Counted from the stretch's first letter, positions 24,001 through 37,011 are shown. The stretch: 64,000 nt of DNA from Zerene cesonia (GCF_012273895.1 NC_052117.1:6952406-7016405); one strand, 5' to 3'. Numbers and translations: made by a program. The notes: generated by a model not told the origin, from the sequence alone.

Positions 24001-27000
24001 TCTAATTTAAAACTTGAAATTTAATTTAAATCGTGGTCTTTATGTTGGTTATTTTAATATCTAATAATTTTTCAGATAATTTATTTCGACAAAGTGCAAT
24101 GATTACAGTTACGATAAAGTATATAGATTAGATTTTAACTGTTGAAAAATTGTGGAGGATATATTATTTTCGTTACCAATTTGTTTTCTTCAACAAACTC
24201 CTCTCAGGAAACGGTTGAAAAATTCTAATATTGATATGTACGTAATATAGAAAAAATGAACCACAAGCGAAGCCGGGCGGACCGCTAGTAAAATATAAAT
24301 GAAAACATATATTTGATACAACTACTGTGAAGAGACAATTCAGATGAAATGCAATTTACAAATATTACAGATCCTAATAATATTATAAACGCAAAAGTTT
24401 GTAAGTTTTAATGGATAAATGTTTGTTACTTTTTCACGCAAAAAACTGTTGAATTTATTTAAAAAAACTTTACAATAATATAGCTTATACATCAAAATAA
24501 GACAAGAGTATATATAAATATATAGATGCCTGCTATTGCCCGTGAATTCATCAGCGGGTGAAAAGCGTCCGTAAAGCGAATCGCGAAAGACTTATTTAAA
24601 TTTGTCAAGAATTTAAATTACAGTGTAAGGTTTTTTTCATATTTTTAGTTTTTCATCATTATTTTTTAAGCAATGCGGAGTTACAGAGAGGAAGTATACA
24701 TACGCACAGCTCTATAAGCATTCGCAAATATTGGGAGCACATTTGAGAAAAAACTTCGGTCTCAAAGATGGCGACACTGTTGCTATTATGATGCCAAACT
24801 TGCCAGAATACCCGACCACTATTTTTGGTATTCTGTCTGCGGGTGGAGTTGTGACGACATTGAATCCTATTTATACACCGTGTAAGTCCATTTTAATATA
24901 TACTTTTGTAATGTATCGTCGCATAAAATTAATCCGTATAATCCTTTATTTTTTTGCATTGTCATCTTATATATCGCCATGTATGTAATAGATACAATTG
25001 AAGGTTATTAAATAATTATTATTAATATTTATTCATGAACATTTATTTAAATAATAATCTACACTGATATTATACTTGGCTTCGTCCTTCGAGATTAGCA
25101 TATAGCATAGCACTTGTAGTACCGCGCAGCGATCGCCATTCCTTGNNNNNNNNNNNNNNNNNNNNNNNNNNNNNNNNNNNNNNNNNNNNNNNNNNNNNNN
25201 NNNNNNNNNNNNNNNNNNNNNNNNNNNNNNNNNNNNNNNNNNNNNNNNNNNNNNNNNNNNNNNNNNNNNNNNNNNNNNNNNNNNNNNNNNNNNNNNNNNN
25301 NNNNNNNNNNNNNNNNNNNNNNNNNNNNNNNNNNNNNNNNNNNNNNNNNNNNNNNNNNNNNNNNNNNNNNNNNNNNNNNNNNNNNNNNNNNNNNNNNNNN
25401 NNNNNNNNNNNNNNNNNNNNNNNNNNNNNNNNNNNNNNNNNNNNNNNNNNNNNNNNNNNNNNNNNNNNNNNNNNNNNNNNNNNNNNNNNNNNNNNNNNNN
25501 NNNNNNNNNNNNNNNNNNNNNNNNNNNNNNNNNNNNNNNNNNNNNNNNNNNNNNNNNNNNNNNNNNNNNNNNNNNNNNNNNNNNNNNNNNNNNNNNNNNN
25601 NNNNNNNNNNNNNNNNNNNNNNNNNNNNNNNNNNNNNNNNNNNNNNNNNNNNNNNNNNNNNNNNNNNNNNNNNNNNNNNNNNNNNNNNNNNNNNNNNNNN
25701 NNNNNNNNNNNNNNNNNNNNNNNNNNNNNNNNNNNNNNNNNNNNNNNNNNNNNNNNNNNNNNNNNNNNNNNNNNNNNNNNNNNNNNNNNNNNNNNNNNNN
25801 NNNNNNNNNNNNNNNNNNNNNNNNNNNNNNNNNNNNNNNNNNNNNNNNNNNNNNNNNNNNNNNNNNNNNNNNNNNNNNNNNNNNNNNNNNNNNNNNNNNN
25901 NNNNNNNNNNNNNNNNNNNNNNNNNNNNNNNNNNNNNNNNNNNNNNNNNNNNNNNNNNNNNNNNNNNNNNNNNNNNNNNNNNNNNNNNNNNNNNNNNNNN
26001 NNNNNNNNNNNNNNNNNNNNNNNNNNNNNNNNNNNNNNNNNNNNNNNNNNNNNNNNNNNNNNNNNNNNNNNNNNNNNNNNNNNNNNNNNNNNNNNNNNNN
26101 NNNNNNNNNNNNNNNNNNNNNNNNNNNNNNNNNNNNNNNNNNNNNGCTAATCTCTCGGACGAAGCCAAGCATAATTATGATAGAACTTCACTTACAGGTA
26201 AGTTCGTTTAATCACCAATTATAAGGAGGAAAGATACGATTTTTTGTCTGTAACGATTGACCCTAAAACCTGCATGACTAATTTGAATGTTGAAAGTATT
26301 TCCCCATCAATCTAAATCATGCCGGTGTAACACATGCCTATACTATATTGTAAATAATGAGATTGTTGCCTATAGAAAAAAATTACATAACCCAAGATTT
26401 AGAAATTAAAAACTTTTTTACGCTGGTCACGGGGAGACGCTCGCTGTAAAGTGTTCGAAACGTCGAGTTAATAATATAATGAATAAATCGCGTTTAAAAT
26501 CCGTTAAAAAGTTTTTAATTTCTAAACGTATAATACTCGCGTAAAATCAAACACATAACCCTAGATTATTTTTTTCCTATAAAGACTTTATGTCGCATGC
26601 GCTGATCGCACACTTGGATTCGTGTATTCGTGCGAATGTGTGCATTAGGTTAATCACCGAATCGATCCTAATACGATTTGGTAAGGATATAGTTTGAGAC
26701 CTTAAGAATTTTATAGTATAGTTTTATCCTGACAAAATCCCACAGGAACAGTAACTACGGGTACGGTTGAAATATTGTTAAGAGGTTTCTTAGTTGGTCT
26801 CTACTAATCTCAGGACTAAACTAATTTTGAAAATTTTTATACCATTAGAAAGATTTATAATGAACCAAAAAATGGCTTAAATCATTAATTATCGTAATTA
26901 TGTACTTATATAATAGAGGTCTAAGAGTAATCATTTACGCTTTTAATCAAACAATAAATTTATATTAGTTCTTAAGGAAAATTTCGAGGAACTTGTTGGG

Positions 27001-30000
27001 TGAATCTTAATAAGAAATCGATTCTCTCACTAAGTACATAGTTGTTAATATATTCATCTAGATTGGCTGGTTTATCTTAAACACCGTTTGGAGGACTACT
27101 ATTAAGCAAATTTCTATATGAGCAATTAAGATACACGGATAAGTTCTGAGCAGCTTATTTCATAAAGGTTTCTATACGAAACAAGCTGCTCAGTCCAGCC
27201 AACGTTTTGTAGTTTTACAAATTTTTACATTTGTGTTCCTAATCCAAGGAGACAAATCCATTAAGACATTAAAATTAGTTTATCCGTTCTTGAGTTATAT
27301 GTTGTGTAACTGACACGACTTTCTTGTGTTTAAGTAAGACTGTTCGCCCTGGCTTTGCTCGTGGTACATATATAGCCTATATCACTCAGTGAAGTCGCAG
27401 CTTTCTAATGATGAAAGAATTTTTTAAATCGGTCCCGTAGTTTTTGAGTTTATCCATTACAAAGAAATAATATTTTATATTATCAATATAAGTTTGATCA
27501 TATATTGAATATTTAAAAATAATATATAGAATATTTATTAATAATTATTCTATTACATACATTTATTTCTGGTTGCTTAATTGCAAGCGCCTTTGTCTAT
27601 TTCAATCATATTTCAGAACATTGTTGATTAAATTTCCATTAACATGCTTTTGTATTAATTTAATTAATATGCGCGACGCGCGTATTGCTCTATTATTCAA
27701 TAAGCGATTTTACGATTCTATAATTTAATTTTATATTTATATCTCGTTAAAAGATCATGTAGATTACAAAATAATATCCAATATTTAACGAATATCAACC
27801 GTTGAGGCATTCGTTAAAAGTAATTTAAATAAAATAATTATCTTTTAATCTTTATGAATGAATAAATGAATTAATGAAAATTCATTATTGCGCGCAAATC
27901 AAATAATATACAGGCGAACAAAAATCTTAAACAATTAGCAAAAGGTGCCTTTAATCAGCAAAATATTTATATAATGATTCGGCAATTACAATTTGCGCAA
28001 TATAACAAGTTAAAGTATATTTAAAATAAAGGACATTTAGACACAAACAACAGTTATTATTCCACAATATAGCATAAAATTATAAGAAATTATTTGAATA
28101 ATTTTTTTTGTATTTCAAACCCAGCGGTGATTAAATTTTTATACTACCATCGCGTAAATGCGCTTTAAAGATTAATCATTTTTACTCTTTCATTTAAATA
28201 CAAGTTTGGTAAAGAAATGAATACAAAATTGTAGTGAATTGTATATGTTAGAGATTTTGTAAAGTACATATTTTTGTTTTTTTTTTTTGTATTGTTCACC
28301 TTATAGCGAAGAAGTACTTAAAAGTACTGAGCAAAATAGCACGTGATAAAAAAATCCAGACATGTTATGTTTCACTGCCCAAATGTCATCCGGATCTGAC
28401 CAATTCATTCAGAAATGAATGTAAAGTTATTTAATAAGCATTATATTACTTTTAAAGCATATAATTATTATAAATTCTCATAAAAAAATTAACACATACA
28501 GATTAAATAATAAATCGATACTAAATAAAATTTAAAGAATCGAAAAAAATCGATCAAGAGTGATTTTTTCATTCGTTACATTAATGCTATAAAAAACACC
28601 AACAGAAATTAATCTTTTAAATACTTATAAATGCTTCTTCACATTCCAGATGAGGTTCAAAGACAAATCCAGTTATCAGAAGCAAAATTGATAATCACGG
28701 TACCAGAAATAGTTCCAGTTGTCAAAGAAGCTCTTGAAATGAACAAAAAAAGTATACCGATTATTGTAAACGACGTATTCAGTAAGCGACCAGAAGGAAC
28801 AGTATCTTATAAAGAAATAATTGACAATACAAACATAGACACTAGTATACTGAAAGAGGTTAAACGAAAGTTCGATGACGTAGCTTTCTTACCATATTCA
28901 AGTGGTACCACGGGACTGCCTAAAGGAGTAGAACTGACTCATTATAACATAGTAACTAATTGCGAACAGCAAAATAATGAATGCCAGTTACATAATGATA
29001 CAACAGGTAATTCTTTTATAATTTTGAAATACAATCAGCGTTTTTGATGTAAATTATGGCCTTTGGGACTTATTTTGTGCATGTGACTTGTTAAATATTA
29101 CATTGGTCCTAGAGAAGAGGTCGTAGAGTTTAAATGTATATCTGTCTGTTTGCACGTCATGGTAATGACAACCTAGATACTTATCTTCATTGTCGAAAGT
29201 ATTGTGGTATTGCAGTAATAGCTCTTTTATTTTGGCTAATTTGGATTTAGAATTAATATTAAAAGTTAAGTACAATGGGCCTCTCATCTTGTATAAGCTA
29301 AATATCAATTTCTTATACGCTTGGAGAATACATAATTTCCCTTTTGAAAATGATCTAAAGTCGGTCTTAATAGAGAAATTATCCTGCCAAATCATTCACT
29401 CAATATACTACCAGATTACAACTTCGCGAACAAAAACTCTAAAAATTGTTTTGGCTTGTCAAATCAAACAGGGTCGCATATGTGAATTTTGTTAAAATAA
29501 TCCGTGCTTCGTAATGTCACACAATTCGATTAACATATTCAATATTTGCAATTCATATTAGTGTGGCTAATGCAAATACATTATATTTACAATAATACAC
29601 TTCCGATTGACCACGGGTTAAATAAACTCAATCTTATAATAGCTTCTATATCTCCTACCCTTCATTTCAATCTGTTAAGGTAACGTGTTAATGTAAAAGA
29701 AAGATATAATGCTTTATAACTACATTAAATGTAATAATAACACAGTTTTTCTTTAATACGTTTTTGTTATGTTTTTATTATATGTTCATATTATAATATA
29801 TTTTTATTATATGTTTTTATTATAATATATTGTATATTTTATGTTTTTGATATCTTTAATTTCTACTATTTTTCCTAGTTGTCATTTACAATATGACGAC
29901 ATAATAGAAGAACAATAATTGTATTTATTTATAAGCACATTTTTTCTCCAGTGCTGTTATAATTCTGTCACAATCATTAATTTGTTGGAAGGTCAAGCGA

Positions 30001-33000
30001 GGACTATCCAATTTTATGCTATGTGTCATGAACTGCAAATAATAATGAGCAACAACAGATTCCATTATAATAATATACATTTATATCTACTTGAGTTGTG
30101 GTTTGTAACCATACACCGGAGAGATCAAACTTAGTTGCTGCATTAGCTGGTGTATCCTGCCCTTAATCGCCAATGTATAAATCCTATAAACAAACTTCAT
30201 AAAGCAGTTAAACATAGGAATAACAATATCATTACATCCTACAGCCCGAAATTACCGGTATCACGTGAGCGCACAGGCATAACGTTCATTACCCCTCGAA
30301 ATATTACCCCTGTCTGAAGACGCAAACAACAATGGGTTGGTTTTTAATCCCGGGCTACTGAGTAATCACTCTTACATTTCTAGAAATACGTTGCATCGTT
30401 TGTCAATATTAACGTCTGCACCTTTGAAGGGTTCTCGGTTCAGTGCTCATAGTTTTAAAGTTATTGGTTATTTTTTTGGACGGTCCAGTTTAGTTAAGAG
30501 CGGTATTATGGTTTGTGATTTTACTTTTAGTATTGTATACGGACTTTTTGATTTATTAGATTTTGATAAATATCCCCTCATATTTCATGCAATTTTAAAC
30601 AATCTCAAATTTATTTCATTTGATTTGAAAAATGTATCTAGCTTTAAAGGAAAAGTTAGACAGTCCTGGGGTTTTACCCGTTTGGTTCCCTTTCCCATGG
30701 AATTTCCGAGAAATTTGACCCAAACCGGTTCAGTGGTTTAGGTGTGATGAAGAGACATACAGACAGAGTTGCTTTCACTTTGATATATTGACTTTGAAAG
30801 TAGCTTATATGATCTGAATAAGTAGCCTGAATTTGAATTAATATTATGAACTCAAATATTAGACTACAACTCCTTTGAAAATAATTAATATGACTATAGG
30901 TATAAAAACCTATATATAAATAACTGTAACCTGTGTAATATTCAAATGCTGTTAAAAACAAAATAACTCAGTCTTTGCAGTAGTCGCTGACACGAGCTTG
31001 TATTATGTTAAAAATGCAAATTAAATTTCAAATAAAATGATTTACATGAAACATTCATAAATCTAACAAATGTTCGGTTTCAGAATCAAACCAGGATTCA
31101 ACTCTAGCTATATTACCCATGTTCCATTCCTACGGTCTTGGTGTAGTCACCCTTCACAAACTGTCTGTTGGTACGAAACTGGTAACTCTGCCAAAATTCA
31201 AGCCTGACACATTCGTCGAAGCTCTAGCTAAGCATAAGATGGAGATGTTCTTCTTAGCGCCGCCGTTGTGTGAGTACAGAGAATAAGACTAATTATATGT
31301 TTTGTTTTATTCATAATTTATTCGGAAATAGAACTAAATAACCCATGTAATAAAAAAAAAGCAGTGGTGGCTCAGTGGTGAGAACCTCGGACTTCAAAAT
31401 CGACTAGTCAGGGTTCGATACCGGGCGAGCGTGCAGGAAATAAATTGATTTTTCAATTTATCTGCGCATGTAGAATAACATCACTGCTCACGGTGAAGGA
31501 AAACATGGTGAGGAAACCGGCATGTCCGAGATTCAAAACATCGACGACATGTGACATCTGCCAATCCGTACTTGGCCAGCGTTGTAGATTATGGCCTGAA
31601 CCCTCATAGGAGGCCTGTGTCCCAGCAGTGGGAACATATGTGGGCTGACGATGAACCCATGTAATACGAACATAATAGTAGCTTAAAAATACTGGTACAG
31701 TTTTTCCCTAAGCTACTATAACGTTGGTATTCCATGGGTAAATAAATTCAATTTCATTAAACAATTTATGTGATCAAAGTCGTCTTCTAAGACAAAGAAG
31801 CTTTATTATAAGACTTTGGGCGGGAATAAAAGCTATGCTACAGTTGCGAGTGAAATTCAACATTGTGTGTATTCGGTTGTTTTAAAAGATTGGTCTGTAA
31901 CTGAATTGTAAAATATTTTTTATTAAACCAGTTTATATGCATGCAAGGATGGATATTTACTGTACCAATTGTAAAGAAAAATAATGTTTTTTCCAGTACT
32001 GTTCCTAGCGACGTACCCTCAAGTAAAAGCGAAGCACTTGGAACGCGTGCGAAGTGTCATCATCGGGGCTGCGCCTGTACCAAAAGTTGATGTTGAGACG
32101 TTTTTAAGAAAAATTGATGTGAGTTTGTTGCAAATCTAATATTGTTATTTATTTTGATAGCAAGGAAGTGCATGACATGAAATGATGACGGTTTAAATGA
32201 TGTTTTTCGTTCTATTGCTTATCATTAATACTTGATGAAATGGTTATATATATTTCAATCCTAATAGAAACAAATAAAAATCTGAGATGTAGCCTATATT
32301 TTCTTCAAGGTTATAAAAGATTTATACACGCTCGTGAAAAAAATTAATCAGCTATTTTAGCATGTTAATTGTTGCGTAAAAACTGTTCTCTCATACAAAA
32401 TAACTTCTTATTAACACTTCGCTTTCCCTTTTATTCCACTATTCAGAACTACTTTTCCTTTAACGTAATTCATAAACAATTAATACAGTCTTAGACATTG
32501 CTCTTATTTTGAAGTAAGGCGCATTTTATTCCATGCACATTCCATATGAGAATTCAACTATAGAATTGTAAACTTTGTTTGTATTTTAGAGGGACTGTCA
32601 TGTTGCACAAGGCTACGGGCTCACTGAAACCAGTCCCTTGGCTACAATCAGCCCAATAGGATTCAAGAACTACACTAGCGTGGGATTCCCTCTGTCAAAT
32701 ACACAGTTGAGGGTGGTGGACGAAAATTTGAAAAACATGGGCCCTAATGAGGTATATTTACGACGCAAATTCTAAGTGCTTGGTAGATAGCTCTTATTCT
32801 AAATTTATCAGTACAAAATTTAGAAAAAAAGTGCTTTACTTACACATGACGTTTTTCGTTATTGATCTCCTAAAAATCTAAACGGTATGGGATACATAAA
32901 CATTTGATACAAATCTATATCATTTAATGTCAATATATTTCACTTAAATATAACTTATATATTATATTACCCACGTTTCTTCTTACCTTGAAAATGAAGT

Positions 33001-36000
33001 TTCCTTTTAAAAGACGTTGCTATTGTTAATATTTAACGTATTGTCTCCCTTGAGAAGTTCTTTGCTGGGAGATAGGAATTGAATCGACCCAAATACGAAA
33101 AAAACCCGACTGTATATTTCGAAACAGGACCAATTCATTTCGTTTCAGCTTTGGGTATAAAAGTTAAAAAAAATATTACTCAAATATATACAATGTGAAA
33201 ACGGTAGATATATGAATAAGTTAAATTTTATAGAAGTAAATCTAAGCCTTATCCTTTTTTATAAGCCGATGCTTGCGAACTACTTACAAGATACTTAATC
33301 TATGATTTGCGTATATTATGATATTGTAATATTATTTGTAAAATAATAGAATTAACAGAATGAGCCAACACAGAAAAAAATACTCACAACTTTATTAAGA
33401 CGTGAATTTAAAAGTATATTTCTAAAGATTACAATAAGACAAAATTATAATTCGTTAATTAAGAAATAAATGTACACATATAGACGTATCACGTATGCTA
33501 TGTTATACTATAAGACCTTGAAAGGTCTGAGCGTTGAATTGAATACAGTAATCGTGCGGTAATGGGGTTTGTAACAATAAACGTAACATTTAGTTTGTGG
33601 TTGAATACAGTTACATATTCGGAGCCACTTAGAATTAAGTTCCTATTGATCTAGATATAATTCCTAGACGAAGCGCTCAGTGCAGCGGTTAATGACCTCA
33701 GTCTGTTGCATCGAAACGAGTGGGTTCGCCAGCTATTGGATAAACATGTAATAAGCATAACGTTATCACAGTATGAAGACAAACAGTAGCTCAACGCCTT
33801 TGAATTCCTGGTAAATGCAGAAACCGTCTAGACAAATTTGTGGCTGTCAAAATTCAATAATAGTTAATTAAAAGCGGGTCTTGGTTAACATTAGATGATG
33901 ATTTAGTTAAGCAGTAAGCAGTGTCTAACTTTTTTACAATATATTACATACATACATTATATAGGGTGTCCCACCGATGCTCTTTTATGTTTAATACTAC
34001 TTATAGTCTTGAAAGCTCTGATAACGGAAAAAATACTTAAATAAGAAAACATCGTCCAGTTTCTTATTTGATGTTTTCTTAAAATTTATGTCTCTCTGAA
34101 AATATAATCTGAAAAGTGTGTGTGCGGGTGGCAAATGGAGACAGGGCCAGTTAGGATGTGCACAATGTACATAGAGTTTAAAATTCATCTAAAAGGAGAA
34201 AATCATGAGGGATTTTATGAATATTTTTAAGGTAATTAACATATTAAAAACTATAAGTTCCGTTGACCATCGGAGGGAGATGCTGTATATTACTTTAAAT
34301 AATTTATATCTAATAATATAACAGACAAACATCCATCATCATCAAATCATCCCTCGACCGGGCTACATGCAAAACTTTAATGTTAAATACACAATGACAT
34401 TACGTTAACGTCAACACCTACGTTAAGGAACTAGATTCAGTATCGCCTATTAAAAGGTCTCCAAAAGTACCAAGCGGAGTTGTATAAAACACTAGTTATA
34501 TGCCTTCCTTATTTCTATAACCTTCTAGATATATGGAACATCTAAGATTGACATTAAAAGAAAATTCAAATGGAATACCTGATATTAGTGCATTCAAACA
34601 AACAAACACACAACAACTCTTCAACTGTATACTATCATATTAGTATAGATTCATTGACTTTAACACCTCATTTCTTGTCGAGTTCAAAGTCTATTTTATC
34701 GTCCACTCACGCGCGTAGGTAGAATTTGATTCAGACGATTTTTTTCATTATTGTATATCTTACATCAATGGTTGTAGAGACATATGTGAACTGACACTAC
34801 GTTCTCGGTTCAACTGAACTGAGCCAATATGGCTCAGTTTGATTTGCCTCACTTTTCTTACGCATAATTGATTCCTCGTCGTAGAAGACTATTTTTAAAA
34901 TAAATTACCAATTGCCTTTTAAATAATTAATCGTGTTTATTACAAACGTATTATTAACCCTATGTTCTATTTTTAAAATATGACGTTTGCTCGTTTGGAG
35001 TTCGGAGTCAATAGCATCTAAACTACACTAATTGTAAAATAAACATTACTCTTTGAGCTAGGTTTTAAATTGCTTAATATTGACATCATCATCGTATCAT
35101 AAGGAGTGACGCTAAAAAGTTCGCTTTGTTAAATAAGTTCGTCATTAGTTTATTCATACAATTATAATACATCTATACACGTTTATGGTAAATCATCGTA
35201 TTGAATATAATGACTAATAAGGCCAGATTTACACGGGTTCACACACGTGTCGCGATATATTTTGATACAGCTATTTTTTTAGTTGTGATCTCAAATATTA
35301 TAGAATACTAGCTGCACCCGGCAAACGCTGTTCTCGCCTTACTCTTATCATTTAGGGGTATGAAAAATAGATGTTGGCTGATTCTCATAGATACCGGATA
35401 AGCACAAAAAATTTCATCAAAATCGGTCAAGCTGTTTCGGAGGAGTATAGCAACGAAAACTGTGACACGAGAATTTTATATATTAGATATAATAGTTTCC
35501 ACTCTCATTCTTTGATCAATACAATAACGTCTATTTATCCTCCCCATATATACATCATAATTGATGAATCTTTAAAATAAATAAATATTCTAGAATAATT
35601 GTAACAAATTTGAAATGATCACATCTAATTTAATCAATTGTTATCGAGGAATGGGCATCGTGTAAAATTTCGTATTAGAATTAGGTGCGTTCATCTACAA
35701 ATATATACCATGATTCTTTAATTACTTCAATTGTTTCATTGTAAAACAATAGCAGAGCATTAACATTATGATATAGATTTTATTGTTACTATTTTCACTA
35801 TTTATTTATTTCTTCTTGTGTATTATGTTCTATCTAAATTGGAACAATAACTTGTAATTTATTTCAATTGCATTTATTAAACACGTGAATGAATGTGTTG
35901 ATTATAACCAATATTCTATTAATTGGAGTTAATTTGCAGGTTGGTGAACTACTTATAAAAGGTCCTCATGTTATGAAGGGATATAAGGATAATCCGGAAG

Positions 36001-36996
36001 CAAATAGCCAAGTGTTTGTTGAAGATAAATGGTTCCGTAGTGGAGATCTAGCGAGGATAGCTGAAGACGGCTCTGTTTCTATTTCTGATAGACTGAAAGA
36101 ATTGATAAAGGTAAGCCTAAGGATGAGAAAATAACATTATATGAGAAAATAACATAATAAATTTAATGTCTGTACTTTACTGTCTGTTTTTCCCTATAAA
36201 ATCATTGACCCAGATATGATGACAATATGATACTAATTTCATTAAACAACTCAACCAATTTGGAAGATATTTAATACAGAGATAGTTTAAGATCTGAGAT
36301 AGGACATCCTTTCTCAGATCTTAAACTATCTATATATATATCCTACTAATATTATAAATGCGAAAGTTTGTAAGGATGTGTGTGTGTTTGTTGCTCTTTT
36401 ACGCAAAAACAACTGAACTGATTGTAATGAAGTTTGGTACGTAGATAGCTGGACAACTGGAATAACATATAGGCAACTTTGTATCCAGATATTCCTACGG
36501 TATATCTGGATACAAAACCGACTTACACGGATAAAACCGTGGGGCGCAGCTAGTATCCTCTAAAATAATGTTATTTTTCGGAAATCCCATGGCAAGAATA
36601 ACTAATCGGGTAAAACCCCAACATCCATACTTTCCTTTCACTACATGGTCGACGCTGCCAAAAGGTAGCACTGAGTATGTGGAATTCATATAAGTTATGT
36701 TATAGGTAAACGCTTATCAAGTGCCACCAGCAGAGTTGGAGGGTGTTTTAAAGGAACATCCAGATATCTTCGATGCTGCTGTCGTGCCAGTACCCGATCC
36801 TGCCACGGGAGAAAAGCCAAAAGCATTCGTTGTATTGTACGAGAATAAATACGTAACTGAAACAAACATACTGGAGTTCGTAAGCAAACGAGTTGCGCCG
36901 TACAAGAGAATTAAAGAAGTAGTTTTTCTTAAGGAAATTCCAAAGAATCCGTCCGGTAAAATATTAAGAAGAGTTCTCATTGAGAAATATTGTTAA
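21033..36996 (+). CDS. Acyl-CoA ligase (4CL / luciferase-like), complete, 8 exons
   Basis: Exons: 21033-21212, 24671-24881, 28650-29006, 31084-31269, 31997-32118, 32590-32751, 35940-36110 and 36706-36996. All borders are GT-AG and phases agree, giving 559 aa. Motifs in order: YSSGTTGLPKG (213-223), LPMFHSYG (260-267), QGYGLTE (359-365), RSGDL with Asp442, DRLKELIK (456-463) and PSGKIL with catalytic Lys548. Exons 2, 4, 5, 6 and 8 equal gene 2 exons in length (211, 186, 122, 162 and 288 coding nt); exons 1, 3 and 7 differ by whole codons. The product should activate a fatty or aromatic acid to its CoA ester. The N-terminus MFRRLETSIGNGVLCYFRRS is basic and the C-terminus IEKYC lacks a peroxisomal signal. 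Intron 2 contains a 1-kb assembly gap, but no coding sequence is missing because exon phases join (T|AT). Confidence 0.93.
21345..21560 (-). mobile_element. Helitron-like fragment
   Basis: TTCCGCCCGAAGATTCGCCT, CCCATGGTATTCCGGGATAA and AGACAGACAGAGTTACTTTC occur in the same order in the related fragments near 30655-30770 and 40425-40620. It lies in intron 1 of gene 3. Borders are uncertain. Confidence 0.45.
23128..23292 (+). mobile_element. Non-autonomous Helitron (type HeB)
   Basis: It starts TCTTATATATAAAATTCCC and ends GCGTTTGCCGGGTCGG-CTAG|T, as in the copy at 38611-38791. It lies in intron 1 of gene 3. Confidence 0.7.
24372..24570 (+). mobile_element. Helitron-like element (HeA type), 3' end decayed
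   Basis: It starts TCCTAATAATATTATAAACG, then AAAGTTTGTAAG and TTTTTCACGCAAAAA, matching the first 70 bases of the HeA copies. A weak GTGAATTCATCAGCGGGTG lies near the expected 3' hairpin. It stands about 100 bases before exon 2 of gene 3. Confidence 0.5.
25075..26170. mobile_element. Inverted repeats flanking the gap: probable TIR element
   Basis: 25075-25099 (CTTGGCTTCGTCC...GAGATTAGC) and 26146-26170 (GCTAATCTC...GGACGAAGCCAAG C) are inverted copies of about 24 bp with one indel and one or two mismatches. The right arm touches the N run directly. The likeliest reading is a DNA transposon or foldback whose interior could not be assembled. An assembly artefact at a palindrome is the alternative. 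Confidence 0.5.
25146..26145. other. Assembly gap, 1,000 N
   Basis: Exactly 1,000 N, a placeholder size, so the true length is unknown. It lies in intron 2 of gene 3. All apparent long frames across it are artefacts. Confidence 0.99.
26398..26526. repeat. 129-bp foldback repeat
   Basis: TTTAGAAATTAAAAACTTTT at the left is inverted at the right end (AAAAGTTTTTAATTTCTAAA). The centre includes GTGTTCGAAACGTCGAGTTA. The right two-thirds recurs inverted at 43306-43393. An imperfect direct repeat ACATAACCC(A/T)AGA flanks it at about 26386 and 26552. This fits a MITE. Confidence 0.6.
27146..27193. repeat. 16-bp hairpin with 16-base loop
   Basis: CTGAGCAGCTTATTTC and GAAACAAGCTGCTCAG pair with one mismatch. 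It lies in intron 2 of gene 3. Stem and loop sizes are shorter than a typical animal pre-miRNA, so no RNA gene is claimed. Confidence 0.5.
27345..27450 (-). mobile_element. Helitron fragment (type HeC)
   Basis: TTCGCCCTGGCTTTGCTCGT, GGTACATATATAGCCTATAT and TTTTTTAAATCGGTCC follow the HeC order on the minus strand, as at 8884-9000. The ends are lost. It lies in intron 2 of gene 3. Confidence 0.45.
31353..31653 (+). mobile_element. tRNA-derived SINE (family B), best-defined copy
   Basis: After an A-run it reads GCAGTGGTGGCTCAGTGGTG (A-box region), GGGTTCGATACC (B box), a body with GACATGTGACATCTGCCAAT, and a GGGCTGACGATG tail. A 13-bp direct repeat AACCCATGTAATA (31340-31352 and 31654-31666) marks the insertion. 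It lies in intron 4 of gene 3, in the same orientation as the gene, unlike the three minus-strand copies. Confidence 0.92.
35308..35487 (-). mobile_element. Non-autonomous Helitron (type HeB)
   Basis: On the minus strand it starts TCTAATATATAAAATTCTCG and ends in GTTTGCCGGGTGCAG-CTAG|T. It is closely similar to 38611-38791 in reverse. It lies in intron 6 of gene 3. Confidence 0.75.
36281..36330. repeat. Perfect 19-bp inverted repeat
   Basis: GATAGTTTAAGATCTGAGA and TCTCAGATCTTAAACTATC pair without mismatch around a 12-base loop. It lies in intron 7 of gene 3, 10 bases before a Helitron. Perfect arms imply recent origin or selection. Confidence 0.75.
36341..36553 (+). mobile_element. Non-autonomous Helitron (type HeA)
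   Basis: It starts TCCTACTAATATTATAAATG, contains TTGCTCTTTTACGCAAAAAC and ACGTAGATAGCTGGACAACT, and ends ACCGTGGGGCGCAG-CTAG|T. The preceding base is A, as expected for an A|T target. It lies in intron 7 of gene 3. Confidence 0.8.
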
Positions 36997-37011
36997 TTCA
37001 CATATGTAATA

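Noticed and set aside
25033..26172. Long open frames of over 330 codons on both strands
   Set aside because: They consist of the N run read without stops, so they are an artefact.
33668..33730. Possible SINE head (GCTCAGTGCAGCGGTTAATG)
   Set aside because: It has weak A-box similarity, a damaged B box (GGGTTCGCC) and no body shared with other families here.
6444..36996. Luciferase (light-producing) function for the ligases
   Set aside because: The family resemblance covers many non-luminous acyl-CoA ligases. Nothing here points to luciferin use, and Lepidoptera are not known to be luminous.
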